Origin: Polyangiaceae bacterium
GTDB taxonomy: Bacteria; Myxococcota_A; Polyangia; Polyangiales; Polyangiaceae
DNA length: 64,000 bases
Reading direction: 5' to 3'
NCBI GenBank assembly: GCA_016715885.1
Contig: JADJXL010000017.1
Span: 62,001 to 126,000, forward strand
How positions within the stretch are numbered: the stretch's first letter is position 1; the number at the start of each line of letters is the position of its first letter. Below the pieces are notes generated by a model, which was not told the origin of the DNA, ran no database searches, and was given only the letters and a program-made list of their open reading frames with translations. Below, in pieces: positions 44,825 through 53,639 of the stretch. Made by a program: the position numbers and the translations under genes.

Positions 44825-45532
44825 ATGACGTCGACGCAGATGGAAGGTGCCAGCCGAGCCCGCTTTCGTGTTCCACTCATTGCAGCGGCGATTCTGTTCG
44901 CTCCTGCCGTGGGCGCGGGGGTTTGGGTGGGCAGGTCGATTCCGGAGCGACGACCGAAGGCGACGGAGCAGAACGCGGAAGCTCGGTCGGCTCCTTGGGT
45001 GAAGAAGGAACGGCAAGAGCTCGCTTCGTGCCAGGAAACCTTGGCCGCGCTCGAAACATTGGCCGCGTTTCCAGAGGCAGGAGCGACCCTTTCGGCAGAC
45101 GCGGTGAGCGAAGATGCGGGACGAACGCCAGCGACCGTCGAGGAGCTCGAAGCGGAGCTACGCAGGTGCACGAAAAACGAGCTATTGGTCAGCGCGGAGG
45201 TGTGCAGCGCAGCGGGTCGTCAATTCGATGCGCTGATGGCGTTGCCCAAGGATGGTCTGAGGTGCGGGCCCAAATCCAGAGCTGCGGATCTCATCGAGGA
45301 GGACTTCGAACGCTGCGCGGCATTCGCGGACATGCCGGCCAACGTTCGCACGGATGACCTCACGAAGGAACAAGCGAGCTTGATAGCGGAGGCGATCAAG
45401 GTTCATCAAACGCTCACGGAAGAAGAGCTGCTTCGTCGATTGAAGGATTTCGTGTACACGTGCACGGAGACACCTCCAAAGCTTCCTCCGGGAGTGAAGA
45501 AGGCACCGATGCGGGAGGAGGTGGATCGATGA
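44825..45532 (+). CDS. Membrane-anchored protein, gene 1 of duplicated pair (copy A)
   Basis: One N-terminal membrane helix (VPLIAAAILFAPAVGAGVWVG) is followed by a coiled-coil-like helical region with repeated Cys (ELASCQETLAALETLAAF; ELEAELRRCTKNELLVSAEVC). It ends with ETPPKLPPGVKKAPMREEVDR. Starts at 44801, 44825 and 44840 are possible; none has a strong ribosome site. The stop overlaps the start of gene 2. Copy B (54201-54908) differs by only a few residues. No known family; its tight pairing with gene 2 suggests they form a complex in the envelope. Confidence 0.72.
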   Translation: MTSTQMEGASRARFRVPLIAAAILFAPAVGAGVWVGRSIPERRPKATEQNAEARSAPWVKKERQELASCQETLAALETLAAFPEAGATLSADAVSEDAGRTPATVEELEAELRRCTKNELLVSAEVCSAAGRQFDALMALPKDGLRCGPKSRAADLIEEDFERCAAFADMPANVRTDDLTKEQASLIAEAIKVHQTLTEEELLRRLKDFVYTCTETPPKLPPGVKKAPMREEVDR

Positions 45533-46173
45533 GCGAACGCCCCAAGAGCGCTAGCGTCGTCGTGCATTTGCTCATTGCGGTGACCGTGCTTGGTCTCGGC
45601 TTTGGTGGTGGCGCGCTATTCGGCTGGTCGACACGCAAGCGCACACCGACGCCGCCGGAGAAAAGCGCAGAGGCGATACCCGATGCGGAGGTGAAGAGCG
45701 AGCTTGCTGCGTGCCGGCGCGAATTGAAGGCCATCAAGAAAGCTCGAGCGATGCCCAAGGTAATGGTGACGCCGGGGGAATTGGACGACGCGGGTGTGGA
45801 GGTAGCCGCGAAAGTCGAGGCGCTGCAAAAGGAAGTGCACGAATGCCGGGTGCGAGAAACGCTGCAGAATGGTTATGTTTGCGGGACGATCCGCGAGCAC
45901 GATAACTTGCACTACGTCTTGGTGCTTGGAAACGCATGCGTGGAACCGCCAGGAATTGGAGAATACCTTCTCAATAGCGTCGCCAAGTGCGCCGAGTTCG
46001 CCGAACTGGACGAGTATCCACCACATATCGACGAAGACAACCTGACGCAGCAAGAAAAGATGCGGATCATGTTTTCGAAATGGAGCTGGAAATTAAAGAA
46101 GGACAACATGGCTTGGAGTCTGCAATGGACACGCCGCGAGTGTCGTCGAATTTGGGCGCTGCCCGATGAATGA
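45529..46173 (+). CDS. Membrane-anchored protein, gene 2 of duplicated pair (copy A)
   Basis: ATG overlaps the stop of gene 1 (ATGA), with GGGAGGAGG upstream. One membrane helix (SVVVHLLIAVTVLGLGFGGG), then a helical Cys-containing region similar in build to gene 1 (ELAACRRELKAIKKARAM; LQKEVHECRVRETLQNGYVC). Residues 1-121 are almost identical to copy B; after GYVCGTI the last 93 residues differ strongly, sharing only PPGIGEYLL, some acidic positions and the end CRRIW.LP.E. This fixed-N, variable-C pattern suggests a variable recognition or effector part. Confidence 0.75.
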   Translation: MSERPKSASVVVHLLIAVTVLGLGFGGGALFGWSTRKRTPTPPEKSAEAIPDAEVKSELAACRRELKAIKKARAMPKVMVTPGELDDAGVEVAAKVEALQKEVHECRVRETLQNGYVCGTIREHDNLHYVLVLGNACVEPPGIGEYLLNSVAKCAEFAELDEYPPHIDEDNLTQQEKMRIMFSKWSWKLKKDNMAWSLQWTRRECRRIWALPDE

Positions 46174-46183
46174 ACGGACGCGA

Positions 46184-47044
46184 TCACAGCGTCATTTCCC
46201 ATGCCGTCTGAGCGGGCGGTGCAGCTTCGGGCGGGGAACGAACGAGGTCGAATGAGGGAGAAGGCGTTTGCACTGCACGCACGCGGTCGCGCTTGCCCTC
46301 ATCGATCCTGTCAAATGCGACGATCAAGGCGCCCCAAAGCCTCCACCGCGCGGCTACCGAGCCCGGAGAGAGCTCGATGGGGGCGCGGGCCTCGAAGGCA
46401 ATCGCCATCTTGTGGCTCAGAATCGCCAGATCGCTGACCCGGAACGCAAGCGAGGGGACGATGTTCACGCCCCCATTGCTGCCACCAATCATGAACCCCA
46501 GATTCGCCTGCGCGCGCTTCGCATAGAGAGCGTAGATTCTCGCGCCGCCCAGATACGCAAGCGATAGGGGAGCATCTCCAGATTGCGGCATGAAGGTCGC
46601 CGACAACGCTCCCGAAAACTGGACCAACGGTAGCGGCGTCTCCCACAGATTGAGGTGGCCGGCGGTGGTAGGCGCGCCGGTGACGAAACCGCTCGCGGGC
46701 TCGCTCGGTCTTTGCGAACCTTGCCCATGAGCGCCCATTTGCAGCAGCCACCCGCCACGCCGATTGTTGAAGAGAGGTACACCCACGCTGACGGTCGTTG
46801 CGCCGATCCCAGGAGGGAACACGGGTATCCCATTGGCGCAAGGGGAATATCGTATCTGTCTGTACGAAAAGCGCGCCGTGGCGACGATCGGAATCCCTGC
46901 CACGTGTTCCCTCACCTGGACGACTCCACCACCCCAGTACCCATGAAAGGGCTCGGGTGCCCTACACGGCTCCTGCGCGAAGACACGCGACGTGTAGACG
47001 AGGGCCAGGGTAATGGTGCCGATTGCAAGGAGGCGCGCATGCAT
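46184..47044 (-). CDS. Exported hypothetical protein, possible beta-barrel
   Basis: Start ATG 47044 gives a signal peptide (LLAIGTITLALVYTSRVFAQ). The body is Gly-rich with alternating hydrophobic segments (GATTVSVGVPLFNNRRGGWL, LSLAYLGGARIYALYAK, ANLGFMIGGSNGGVNIV), as in outer-membrane barrels. The frame is open to 47209, but that would overlap the next gene. The last ~20 codons lie inside the duplication, and copy B holds only this end, so this locus is the likely source. Confidence 0.72.
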   Translation of the reverse strand: MHARLLAIGTITLALVYTSRVFAQEPCRAPEPFHGYWGGGVVQVREHVAGIPIVATARFSYRQIRYSPCANGIPVFPPGIGATTVSVGVPLFNNRRGGWLLQMGAHGQGSQRPSEPASGFVTGAPTTAGHLNLWETPLPLVQFSGALSATFMPQSGDAPLSLAYLGGARIYALYAKRAQANLGFMIGGSNGGVNIVPSLAFRVSDLAILSHKMAIAFEARAPIELSPGSVAARWRLWGALIVAFDRIDEGKRDRVRAVQTPSPSFDLVRSPPEAAPPAQTAWEMTL

Positions 47045-47058
47045 CACCCGCACCCACG

Positions 47059-47526
47059 TCACTCTGCGGGGACGAGCAGCACATCCTCCATGGGGCAGGT
47101 CGTAAACTGTCCCCGCGGCGGGCAGACCAAGAAATTCAATCCGGAGTACACGGGCTGATTGTCGGCCGTAAACTCTTTGATGGCGTCGGGAGGGTTGATG
47201 ACGTAACAATACCCAGATTCTGTTTCGCGGAACTCCTCAGAGCACTTATTCCAGAGCTGCTGCATCAGCGCAACATACTCCGCATACGCAGAATTCTTCA
47301 ATCTGACTTTCTCGCACTCTGGACCGCCTTGTGTGAGGAGTGGGTCTTTGTGATAATTCCACCCGTCGCAACATTCGTACATACACTCCGCGGGGACGCA
47401 GTTCTCATCGAACCAGGGTCCGACGATGGGCTGTGCTTGCGGTGGCTCGTCGCCGAACATGCAGCCCGAAAGAGCCGTCGCCACGACAGCAGCAACCACC
47501 CAACGCATGTTTCCATGACGCTTCAT
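47059..47526 (-). CDS. Cysteine-rich lipoprotein
   Basis: From ATG 47526 a signal ends in ATALSGC. The mature part has about nine more Cys (ENCVPAECMYECCDGW, GPECEKVR, NKCSEEF, GYCYVIN, LVCPPRG, TTCPMED), suggesting a disulfide-held domain. The frame extends back to 47670, but the signal would then be internal. It lies 14 bp upstream of the possible barrel gene, so the two may be one unit. Confidence 0.72.
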   Translation of the reverse strand: MKRHGNMRWVVAAVVATALSGCMFGDEPPQAQPIVGPWFDENCVPAECMYECCDGWNYHKDPLLTQGGPECEKVRLKNSAYAEYVALMQQLWNKCSEEFRETESGYCYVINPPDAIKEFTADNQPVYSGLNFLVCPPRGQFTTCPMEDVLLVPAE

Positions 47527-47673
47527 GCGCCGCATCCTATCGAAGATGCGGCTGACATGGAAAGGCCAAAATCGCCGGATCACCGGCGCGGGCGAATCAT
47601 GACTTCCCGCTTCATGGAGCGGGATCGCCCGGTTTGAGCGTCGACAGCCGCTGACGATAAGAGCCAGCATGCT

Positions 47674-50196
47674 TCAGCCATCATCGTCGTCCGCGAGATC
47701 AAATAGAGGGAGCTGCAAACTCTCTTGCCGGATAGCGGCGCGACTACTCGCGAAGCGAACATGAACGTAATGCTCGCGAAATTCTACCTCCACGTTCATC
47801 CCGAGCCGTCGAAATTCGATCGAACTCGCTCTCTTTGCTGGGAGCAGTGGGGGAACCAAGGGAATACGAATGCCCACCCCACTTCTAAGCCGTTGCACCT
47901 CGGCCCCGCCCGGCGTGACTGGATCAATGCTCCGAGAGAAGCCGGTGGACCTTAGAAAGAAGCGGTCTACGAAGCCGCCTCTTCTCGCCGTCTTGTCGTC
48001 GGAGGCTTTCTCCACTTCAGCCCAAGCATCCACTCCGCCGGCTTTCGCAAGCGCACGAGCAACGGTTAACAAGTCTGCAAGCTCTTCGCGCAGTTCGTCC
48101 CAATCGCCAGAGAAGACTACTTCGAGCGCCTCCTCGACCAACTTCTGCCTGAGCGCGAGCTGAAACTCTGTTTCATCAAGCTGAACTACGTCCGCTTGTT
48201 CTCCGCCTGCGACAATGCGAGCGGGGATGCCATCACGGACAAGTTTTCGCATATACGTCCGCCTGGAAGGCCGCACCTCGTAATGGAGCGGAAGGATTGG
48301 AACGCCAAGCTGTTGCAGCTGGTAGGGAGCATGCGCGAGCATACTCCCGGCATACAGAACCTTCCAGTGATGGGGCAGCGCTAGCACCACATGGGCGAAT
48401 TCAGCCAGGAATGTACGGTCGCGTACCGTCGACGCATCAGGTTGCAAAAGAACATGGCGTCCACCGACATCCATTGCTGATGGGGTCCTGCGGAATCTTT
48501 CAAGCGTGTGACGATTTTTTACCGCGCGCTCCGCGTGCAGCTCCGCTTGCCGGCGCTGCGCCGTGTGTACTGGCTGTGCGGGCAAGGCTGGCCCAAGCAC
48601 GCCAACTGGACCTTCAACTTCAACTACGATCCAAGGCATCGCACTGGGAGACTGCCCGCCGCCCCCGGCCAGCACATCGAGAAACCACATGATCCGCACG
48701 GTTCGGTTTGCAGCACGCGCGACATTAATTGAAATGTTACTAATAGCCTTGACGTCCTGAATCTTACACGCCTCCTCGCCGGCAATGCTCGGGGGCGCCT
48801 TACGTATAACCCATTCTCCATTTACGGTCACATCAATGAACCTGTCCTTGTACCGGATGTGTGGAGCGATCTCTCCCGTGTCACCATTGTAAATAACCGA
48901 ATCGTGAACAAACGACTGTAGCCCATCAGGGAGGCCCCAAGTGGAGTCTATGCGCACCTGCGTTGAATAAGGATTTGCCTCCGACCATGCGGCTCCTCTG
49001 GCTGCAATAAAGTGATGCACGACGACGGCAAGCTCTCCCAACTCGATGCCGCGCGCCCTGACGGATTCAACTGCACTTGCGACCTTGCGCCAAGCCTCGT
49101 CAGGTGACGACAAAGGGCCTATGGTCGGCAAGTTTGTCCACTCCGTCCTTGCGAGTGGGACATCGAAGCGGATGACAGCAGGCGTGGAAAGAAGACATGT
49201 GAGCTCGCGCCAGAAGTCACTCTGGCGATCCAGGATGCGTTCACCAACGTCGCGGGCGACAAAAATGGGCGGAACGAAAGCCCCTGCGGCCTGAAGGAGA
49301 GCGTGCGACCGAGTCTTGCGGAGACCAGAAAAATCCGCGCCGCCCGCGATCGGTACGAAAGCCGATCCCAAGCTTGCGACGTCTGGCACCGTCGCAAGGC
49401 ATGGCAACGTCACCTCGGACATCGGAACTATCTTTGCCGGCAATGGGTCGACATCTAGCTGGACCAGCATGAGGCGCTTCTGTGTTACTAGCCACTCTAT
49501 GTGCCCCCGTACGTTCTGGGCCGCCAACCAAGCGCCAACCATCTTGAGCGCTTTCTCGATCCCTCTCGCCCCATCCTTCAAATGCAGGCCAGTGCTTAGT
49601 GCCTGTTCTTCCGGAGCCGCTACGGGACGCTGCAAACGAAACGTCGCTGGGCGCGGTGGCTGGCTGGCAATGCCTTCCACCTCGTACACGAAGTCAACGC
49701 TGCGCTGAGCTAGCCGATACTCGTTTGAAAGGTGCCCCCAGAAGTCGGATGCAGCGAACGGTTGTAAGACGATTGCACAAGCTGGAACGTCGAGGCGCGT
49801 CATCGGTTCTCCCCGCACCTGAAAAGCCACGTTGCGCATGGCCTCTGCAAGTTTTTCGGGAACGGATTCACACACGATGCTCTCAAGCTGGCCCCTCATA
49901 TCCATGCTTTCGTTGGGGCCGGACGATCTCACGATCATTCCAAGTTCGCAGGGCGCTCCTGCTTGGGACAGCCACTGGAGGATGCATCCAGCAGCCTCAG
50001 TCCATCGGGACTCAGCCTGAGCGACACGACACGCGCTGACTGGCACGACTGTCCACTGAATGCCCCAAGCAGTCGGCAGCTGCGCGAGTCCGAGGGCCTT
50101 CGTTCCACAATCTGTTGGCTCTAGCTCAGTCACCGCGATGCGGCAGCCCGTCGGTTGGAGCCATTCAAATACCGCCGCTCGCAGAGATACGTTCAT
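47674..50196 (-). CDS. PEP-synthase/PPDK-like ATP-grasp protein fused to a MazG-like pyrophosphohydrolase
   Basis: 840 residues. Residues 30-255 resemble the PEP synthase/PPDK nucleotide-binding part: TKALGLAQLP, MIVRSSGPNESMDMRGQLES (87-106), LSNEYRL and IEWLVTQKRLMLVQLDVDPL. Residues 270-510 look like a second, diverged half with VVHHFIAARGAAWSEANP, STWGLPDGLQSF and IMWFLD. Residues about 640-765 form a MazG-like domain: YMRKLVRDGIPARI, then KLVEEALEV and ELREELADLL (EExxE and ExxD metal ligands), ending with GGFVDRFFL. Last gene of a three-gene operon, 9 bp after the membrane-protein gene. The catalytic His domain of PEP synthase is absent, so ordinary pyruvate metabolism is unlikely; nucleotide binding plus NTP cleavage is the inference. 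Confidence 0.8.
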   Translation of the reverse strand: MNVSLRAAVFEWLQPTGCRIAVTELEPTDCGTKALGLAQLPTAWGIQWTVVPVSACRVAQAESRWTEAAGCILQWLSQAGAPCELGMIVRSSGPNESMDMRGQLESIVCESVPEKLAEAMRNVAFQVRGEPMTRLDVPACAIVLQPFAASDFWGHLSNEYRLAQRSVDFVYEVEGIASQPPRPATFRLQRPVAAPEEQALSTGLHLKDGARGIEKALKMVGAWLAAQNVRGHIEWLVTQKRLMLVQLDVDPLPAKIVPMSEVTLPCLATVPDVASLGSAFVPIAGGADFSGLRKTRSHALLQAAGAFVPPIFVARDVGERILDRQSDFWRELTCLLSTPAVIRFDVPLARTEWTNLPTIGPLSSPDEAWRKVASAVESVRARGIELGELAVVVHHFIAARGAAWSEANPYSTQVRIDSTWGLPDGLQSFVHDSVIYNGDTGEIAPHIRYKDRFIDVTVNGEWVIRKAPPSIAGEEACKIQDVKAISNISINVARAANRTVRIMWFLDVLAGGGGQSPSAMPWIVVEVEGPVGVLGPALPAQPVHTAQRRQAELHAERAVKNRHTLERFRRTPSAMDVGGRHVLLQPDASTVRDRTFLAEFAHVVLALPHHWKVLYAGSMLAHAPYQLQQLGVPILPLHYEVRPSRRTYMRKLVRDGIPARIVAGGEQADVVQLDETEFQLALRQKLVEEALEVVFSGDWDELREELADLLTVARALAKAGGVDAWAEVEKASDDKTARRGGFVDRFFLRSTGFSRSIDPVTPGGAEVQRLRSGVGIRIPLVPPLLPAKRASSIEFRRLGMNVEVEFREHYVHVRFASSRAAIRQESLQLPLFDLADDDDG

Positions 50197-50205
50197 ACGA
50201 CGCGC

Positions 50206-50913
50206 TCAATCGCGACGATTGTTACGCCCGCCCCTTGCTGTGCCGAAGAGTGATTCAGCAATTTCGGCGAGCTTCGCGATTGCCGAGTCACTGAAGTAAC
50301 CGACCAGAAACCCGAACGCCAGCACATTGTTCGGTTTGTCGAGCGCCGTCGGATTGAGAATCCCCAGAAGATCGGATTTGAAAAGGAGGTGTACAAACAT
50401 CGCGACAACGGCGGCCTGCCACGGAACCGCGAGTCGCCATGCGCGCCGATCTTGATTCCAGATGCCTTTGGCAATGCTGTGGTACCACCACTTTACGTCG
50501 AAGGTGATTCCACCCAATAGACCCGAAAAGAACACAAGGGGTATTGACTTACCAATCTGGAATTCCTCGACGAACGGCGGATGATGGAGTAACGTAAAAC
50601 CGACGATACCGAATATCGCGAGAACCGCGAGATAAATCCCCTCCGTGCGCTGGGCCTTGCGAGCATCGGTGTGCCAACGCGACTTGAAGTCGTAGAGTTC
50701 GCGGTTATCGGTCGGATTGGCTGGCGCAAACGCGTCTGGCGCTTTGACCTCGGCCTCCCGACCCTTGGGCGACGCTTGCTCCGCCGACTGTTGGACGACC
50801 TCCAACGCGTCGACAGCCGGGGCTTGGGCCTCTGGCGCCGCGTCATCGCGCTTCGAGTCTGCGTCGAGGCGCTTTTCACCTGGCTCCCCACTGTGCTTGC
50901 GATTCTCGGTCAC
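50206..50913 (-). CDS. Probable four-helix membrane protein of the HIT/ATP-grasp-MazG operon
   Basis: The first ~75 residues are soluble and charged (Glu/Lys/Ala-rich). Four hydrophobic segments follow: GIYLAVLAIFGIVGFTLL, SIPLVFFSGLLGGITFDV, LAVPWQAAVVAMFVHLLF and NNVLAFGFLVGYFSDSAIAK. A short basic tail (RGGRNNRRD) ends it. ATG overlaps the HIT-gene stop by ATGA, and the ATP-grasp gene starts 9 bp downstream. No named family recognised. In a nucleotide-signalling or defence module it could be the membrane effector, but that rests on context only. Confidence 0.78.
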   Translation of the reverse strand: MTENRKHSGEPGEKRLDADSKRDDAAPEAQAPAVDALEVVQQSAEQASPKGREAEVKAPDAFAPANPTDNRELYDFKSRWHTDARKAQRTEGIYLAVLAIFGIVGFTLLHHPPFVEEFQIGKSIPLVFFSGLLGGITFDVKWWYHSIAKGIWNQDRRAWRLAVPWQAAVVAMFVHLLFKSDLLGILNPTALDKPNNVLAFGFLVGYFSDSAIAKLAEIAESLFGTARGGRNNRRD

Positions 50914-51692
50914 TGACCCACCAGAGCCGTGAGGGTAGCTTGCACCTGAGAATCACAAGGTGCTTCATCATAGTCGTAGGACTCAGATGGTCGGCCGCTT
51001 GCTTCCCAGATGATCTGCCGAAAGAACTGCCGCGGAGGGGCAACACGCGGTTCCAAGCTGAGCCACGCGTCGCTGCCAGCTTCGCGGATCCTAAGATATC
51101 CCTTGGTGGCACTAGGTGGATCAGTGCCAAACCGCTCCCCTAGAGCTGCCTCGGCCAACCTGGTCATGTTCGTTCCCTTGGGGAGCGGCACGAGGTGGAG
51201 GTGCGCGTGATCAATGCCGCATCCGAGAGTGGTTCCCACGCTCGATGGTCCGTGCTCGAACGCCGTGGGAGTGACGAATCTAGCCTCGAGGAGTCTCGTA
51301 GCTGCTGCAGTCAACGCGTCCAGCTCTGCGTTGAGCGAGCGATCCAGCTGCGCAAAGCTCAGCACGTGATGGATGGGGACGATTAAGATCCAGCCCGGCA
51401 AGAAACCGCCCTTTGAGGGTACAACCAAAAAATGTGGAGTCCGTAAGATGATGCGGTCGAAGTTGGCCCTACTGGCGGCGATTCCGCAAAATCGACATCC
51501 TGAAACCTTGGCGCTGTTGAGAGGCGCAGGCGGTGGGTCGCAACGGAGCGGACTGTCCACAGCGCGGGCAGTCGAGCCGACGGGGTTGCACGTGTCGGGG
51601 GTTGGGGCAGTCAACACGTTCATTCTCGTGGTGCGATGGTAGCTTGTTCGCGGTCTCCACTCCAGAGCGATGCCACCAAAGCTCGCTGGCAT
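50910..51692 (-). CDS. HIT-domain protein, first gene of the three-gene operon
   Basis: The histidine triad is DHAHLHLVPLP (161-171), preceded by LGCGI. The N-terminal half of the fold has CRFCGI (66-71) and FLVVPSKGGFLPGWILIVPI followed by HHV. HIT enzymes hydrolyse or transfer nucleotidyl groups (AMP-lysine, ApnA, GalT-like). A C-terminal extension (FFRQIIWEASGRPSESYDYD) is typical of larger HIT relatives. Start: ATG 51692 or ATG 51623, neither with a clear ribosome site; the first 60 residues are not part of the domain. Confidence 0.88.
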   Translation of the reverse strand: MPASFGGIALEWRPRTSYHRTTRMNVLTAPTPDTCNPVGSTARAVDSPLRCDPPPAPLNSAKVSGCRFCGIAASRANFDRIILRTPHFLVVPSKGGFLPGWILIVPIHHVLSFAQLDRSLNAELDALTAAATRLLEARFVTPTAFEHGPSSVGTTLGCGIDHAHLHLVPLPKGTNMTRLAEAALGERFGTDPPSATKGYLRIREAGSDAWLSLEPRVAPPRQFFRQIIWEASGRPSESYDYDEAPCDSQVQATLTALVGQ

Positions 51693-51795
51693 CAGTCACG
51701 GAGCCTTCTGTTTGCCGAAGGAGCGGCTAGGGAACACAACCCGCCAATCACACCCTCGCGAGGGAGCCGTGCGCGCAAGAAAAGCAAGCCACCTT

Positions 51796-52048
51796 TTCGG
51801 CGTTCGTCCCCTCCAGCCCTCCCTGTACGTTCCCTGTCTTCCCGTATCCTCACTCACAGCTTGGCATTCCAGTTCCTCGACGCGACCTAAATACATACGC
51901 TTCTGACGATTTTTGTTGACCTGTAGGCGCACTCATGCGTCGCGAGGGCGAGCGCGTTAAGCGCTTAGGACAAACCGCCTTGTTCGGCGTTCGTCCCTTC
52001 TAGCCCTGTCCTGCGCGTCCCCTGTCTTCCCGCATCCCCACTCACAGC
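51796..52048. repeat. Pair of ~65-bp direct repeats upstream of the HIT operon
   Basis: TTCGGCGTTCGTCCC...CTGTCTTCCCGTATCC...CACAGC at 51796-51860 and 51983-52048, about 80 percent alike by eye. The stretch 51693-52298 between the operon and copy B of the duplication holds no gene I can support. Confidence 0.65.
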
Positions 52049-52298
52049 CGTTCTTACCGCGAACTGTCGCGGAATGATCGTCACACCCGGCTGCGCACTC
52101 ACCATACCAAAAGGGGGTCTCGTCATTGGGCGCCCACTTCTCGGCAGCGAGCGAGTGCCGTTGGCGCATCTCGATTCGTCGTGCTCACACCGGCTGTCGA
52201 GCCCGTTCGAACGGACCATCGTCAAGGTTTGTCCGGTGCGCGCCGCGCGCAGACAGTCGGCGCCTTGATGACTCGCAGACGCTGCTCGTGTGGAGTTC

Positions 52299-53213
52299 TG
52301 CATCGGCAACTTCGACCACTCGAGCGCTTCGGCCAGCGCTTCGAGCGGCTCGGCGCTGCCCGCGATGTCATGCCCGTACGCGCGCGCGATGGTGCGCACC
52401 AGCTCGCGTGGATCACGCCCAAACGCGCGTTGCTCGCGAATCGTCATGCCGCCATCGCGCTTGGCAAGCCTGCGGCCGTCGTCCGCAACGAGCAGCGGCA
52501 CATGCGCAAACGCCGGCGGCTCGCCCCCGAGCAGCCGCGCAAGGAGCACTTGGCGCCGACGAGCCGGCCAAGTCTGCGCCTCGCACGACGTCCGTGATGC
52601 CCATGGCCAAGTCGTCGACGACCACGGCGAGCTGGTACGCGAAGATGCCATCACCGCGCCGCAAGACGAAGTCGCCCGTTACATCAGCGACATCGTCCGT
52701 ACGCGAGCCAAGCACGAGATCGTTTGTCGTGACGATCGAGCGCGCGTCGTGCGGCACCGCGATGCGCACCGCGGGCGGCCGCTTGAATGCGCGCGGACGC
52801 ATGCCGAATGGTCTGCACGTTCCGGGATATCGCGGTCCTTCGTCGCCGGCGTGCGGAGCGCTCGCGACGCGGGCGATTTCGGCCCTCGAGCAATCGCACA
52901 GGTATACGAAGCCTTGTTTTGCAAGCTCGTCGATGGCCGCTTCGTACAGCGCTTGTCGTTGCGACTGCACGTACGGTCCCGCGGCGCCGCCGATGTCCGG
53001 GCCTTCTTGAAAACGAATGCCGAGCCAATCGAGGTCTTCGTTGATGCGCGCAGCTTGCCCTGGGATGACGCGTGGCGTGTCGATGTCTTCCACGCGCAGG
53101 ACGAGCGTTCCGCGCGCGGCGAGCGCGGCGGCTGCACAAAACACGGCGGCGACGGCACTGCCGAGATGCAGGTCGCCCGTGGGTGAAGGTGCGAATCGGC
53201 CGCGATAGGTCAT
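52299..53213 (-). pseudogene. Second gluQ, inactivated by a 2-bp deletion
   Basis: From ATG 53213 the protein matches the intact copy through DVVRGADLAGSSA. There the intact gene reads GGCGCGCCGACGAGCC while this copy reads GGCGCCGACGAGCC (near 52553), so the frame shifts. The C-terminal third, including RLAKRDGG, continues in another frame to SKLPMQ and then leaves the homologous region. It lacks the C-terminal codons of the intact copy. A shifted frame of 281 codons remains open but encodes nonsense at its end. Confidence 0.9.
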
Positions 53214-53344
53214 TGGTGTGGAAGTTGGTTGTACTGCATCTGCGAACAATGGGTCCACGGTTCGCTCACTCGAGGCTGCAAGCGTTCGGCATGGGCCAAG
53301 ACGAACAGGCGGGCGTCAAGGGAATTGGCGGACCAGGTCCGCAG
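52299..53344. repeat. Segmental duplication copy B, part 1
   Basis: Counterpart of 41182-42230. It carries the frameshifted gluQ and the same upstream 100 bp down to the palindrome at 53328-53342. Beyond 53344 the two copies diverge completely until 53525. Confidence 0.9.
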
Positions 53345-53352
53345 GCCGTCTG

Positions 53353-53524
53353 GTTCATTCTGTAGACGCGGGCTGCCTGCATACGGTAGAATTGATGGTC
53401 CAGAACAACATCCGTGTACGCCGACTTTTGACCGAAGTGCTGCGCATTCTCCGTCCTGGTGGACGCGTGATGAGCCACGGACTCGTAACTGACAACGTTT
53501 TACCAGGCGGATTTCCACGACTTC
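53353..53524 (+). pseudogene. Class I methyltransferase remnant
   Basis: Plus-strand translation gives HSVDAGCLHTVELMVQNNIR then RLLTEVLRILRPGGRVMSHG and LVTDNVLPGGFPRLP. LRVLRPGGR followed by a hydrophobic strand is the post-motif III region of SAM-dependent methyltransferases. Only about 57 residues remain, bounded on the left by the dispersed palindrome and on the right by the second part of the duplication. It fills the place taken by the Fic segment in copy A. Confidence 0.6.
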
Positions 53525-53639
53525 CTCAATCTCGCAAGCGAAGTCTGAGAGGATGTCCCCAATTCGCTCGCCATGGCCCAGCCTCCCTCCGCGTCGGGCA
53601 ATCGTGGACACTCGAGTGGACCCTTTGCGACATCATGCT

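Larger units (their letters stand above)
44146..46246. repeat. Segmental duplication copy A, part 2
   Basis: Nearly identical to 53525-55616, from TCAATCTCGCAAGCGAAGTC to GGGGAACGAACGAG. It includes the palindrome array, two remnant C-termini, a gene pair and the last ~20 codons of the gene at 46184-47044. The only strongly divergent stretch is the 3' half of the second gene (45892-46173). Confidence 0.9.

Noticed and set aside
51957..52169. Small gene upstream of copy B
   Set aside because: Part of it lies in a 65-bp direct repeat; no domain or ribosome site was found.
52126..53186. Large plus-strand genes opposite gluQ
   Set aside because: Arg/Ser-rich products of antisense frames of a GC-rich gene; the same frames appear opposite the intact gluQ.
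52413..53258. Functional second gluQ of 281 residues
   Set aside because: The last ~50 residues are frameshift product; the KRDGG motif lies in another frame.
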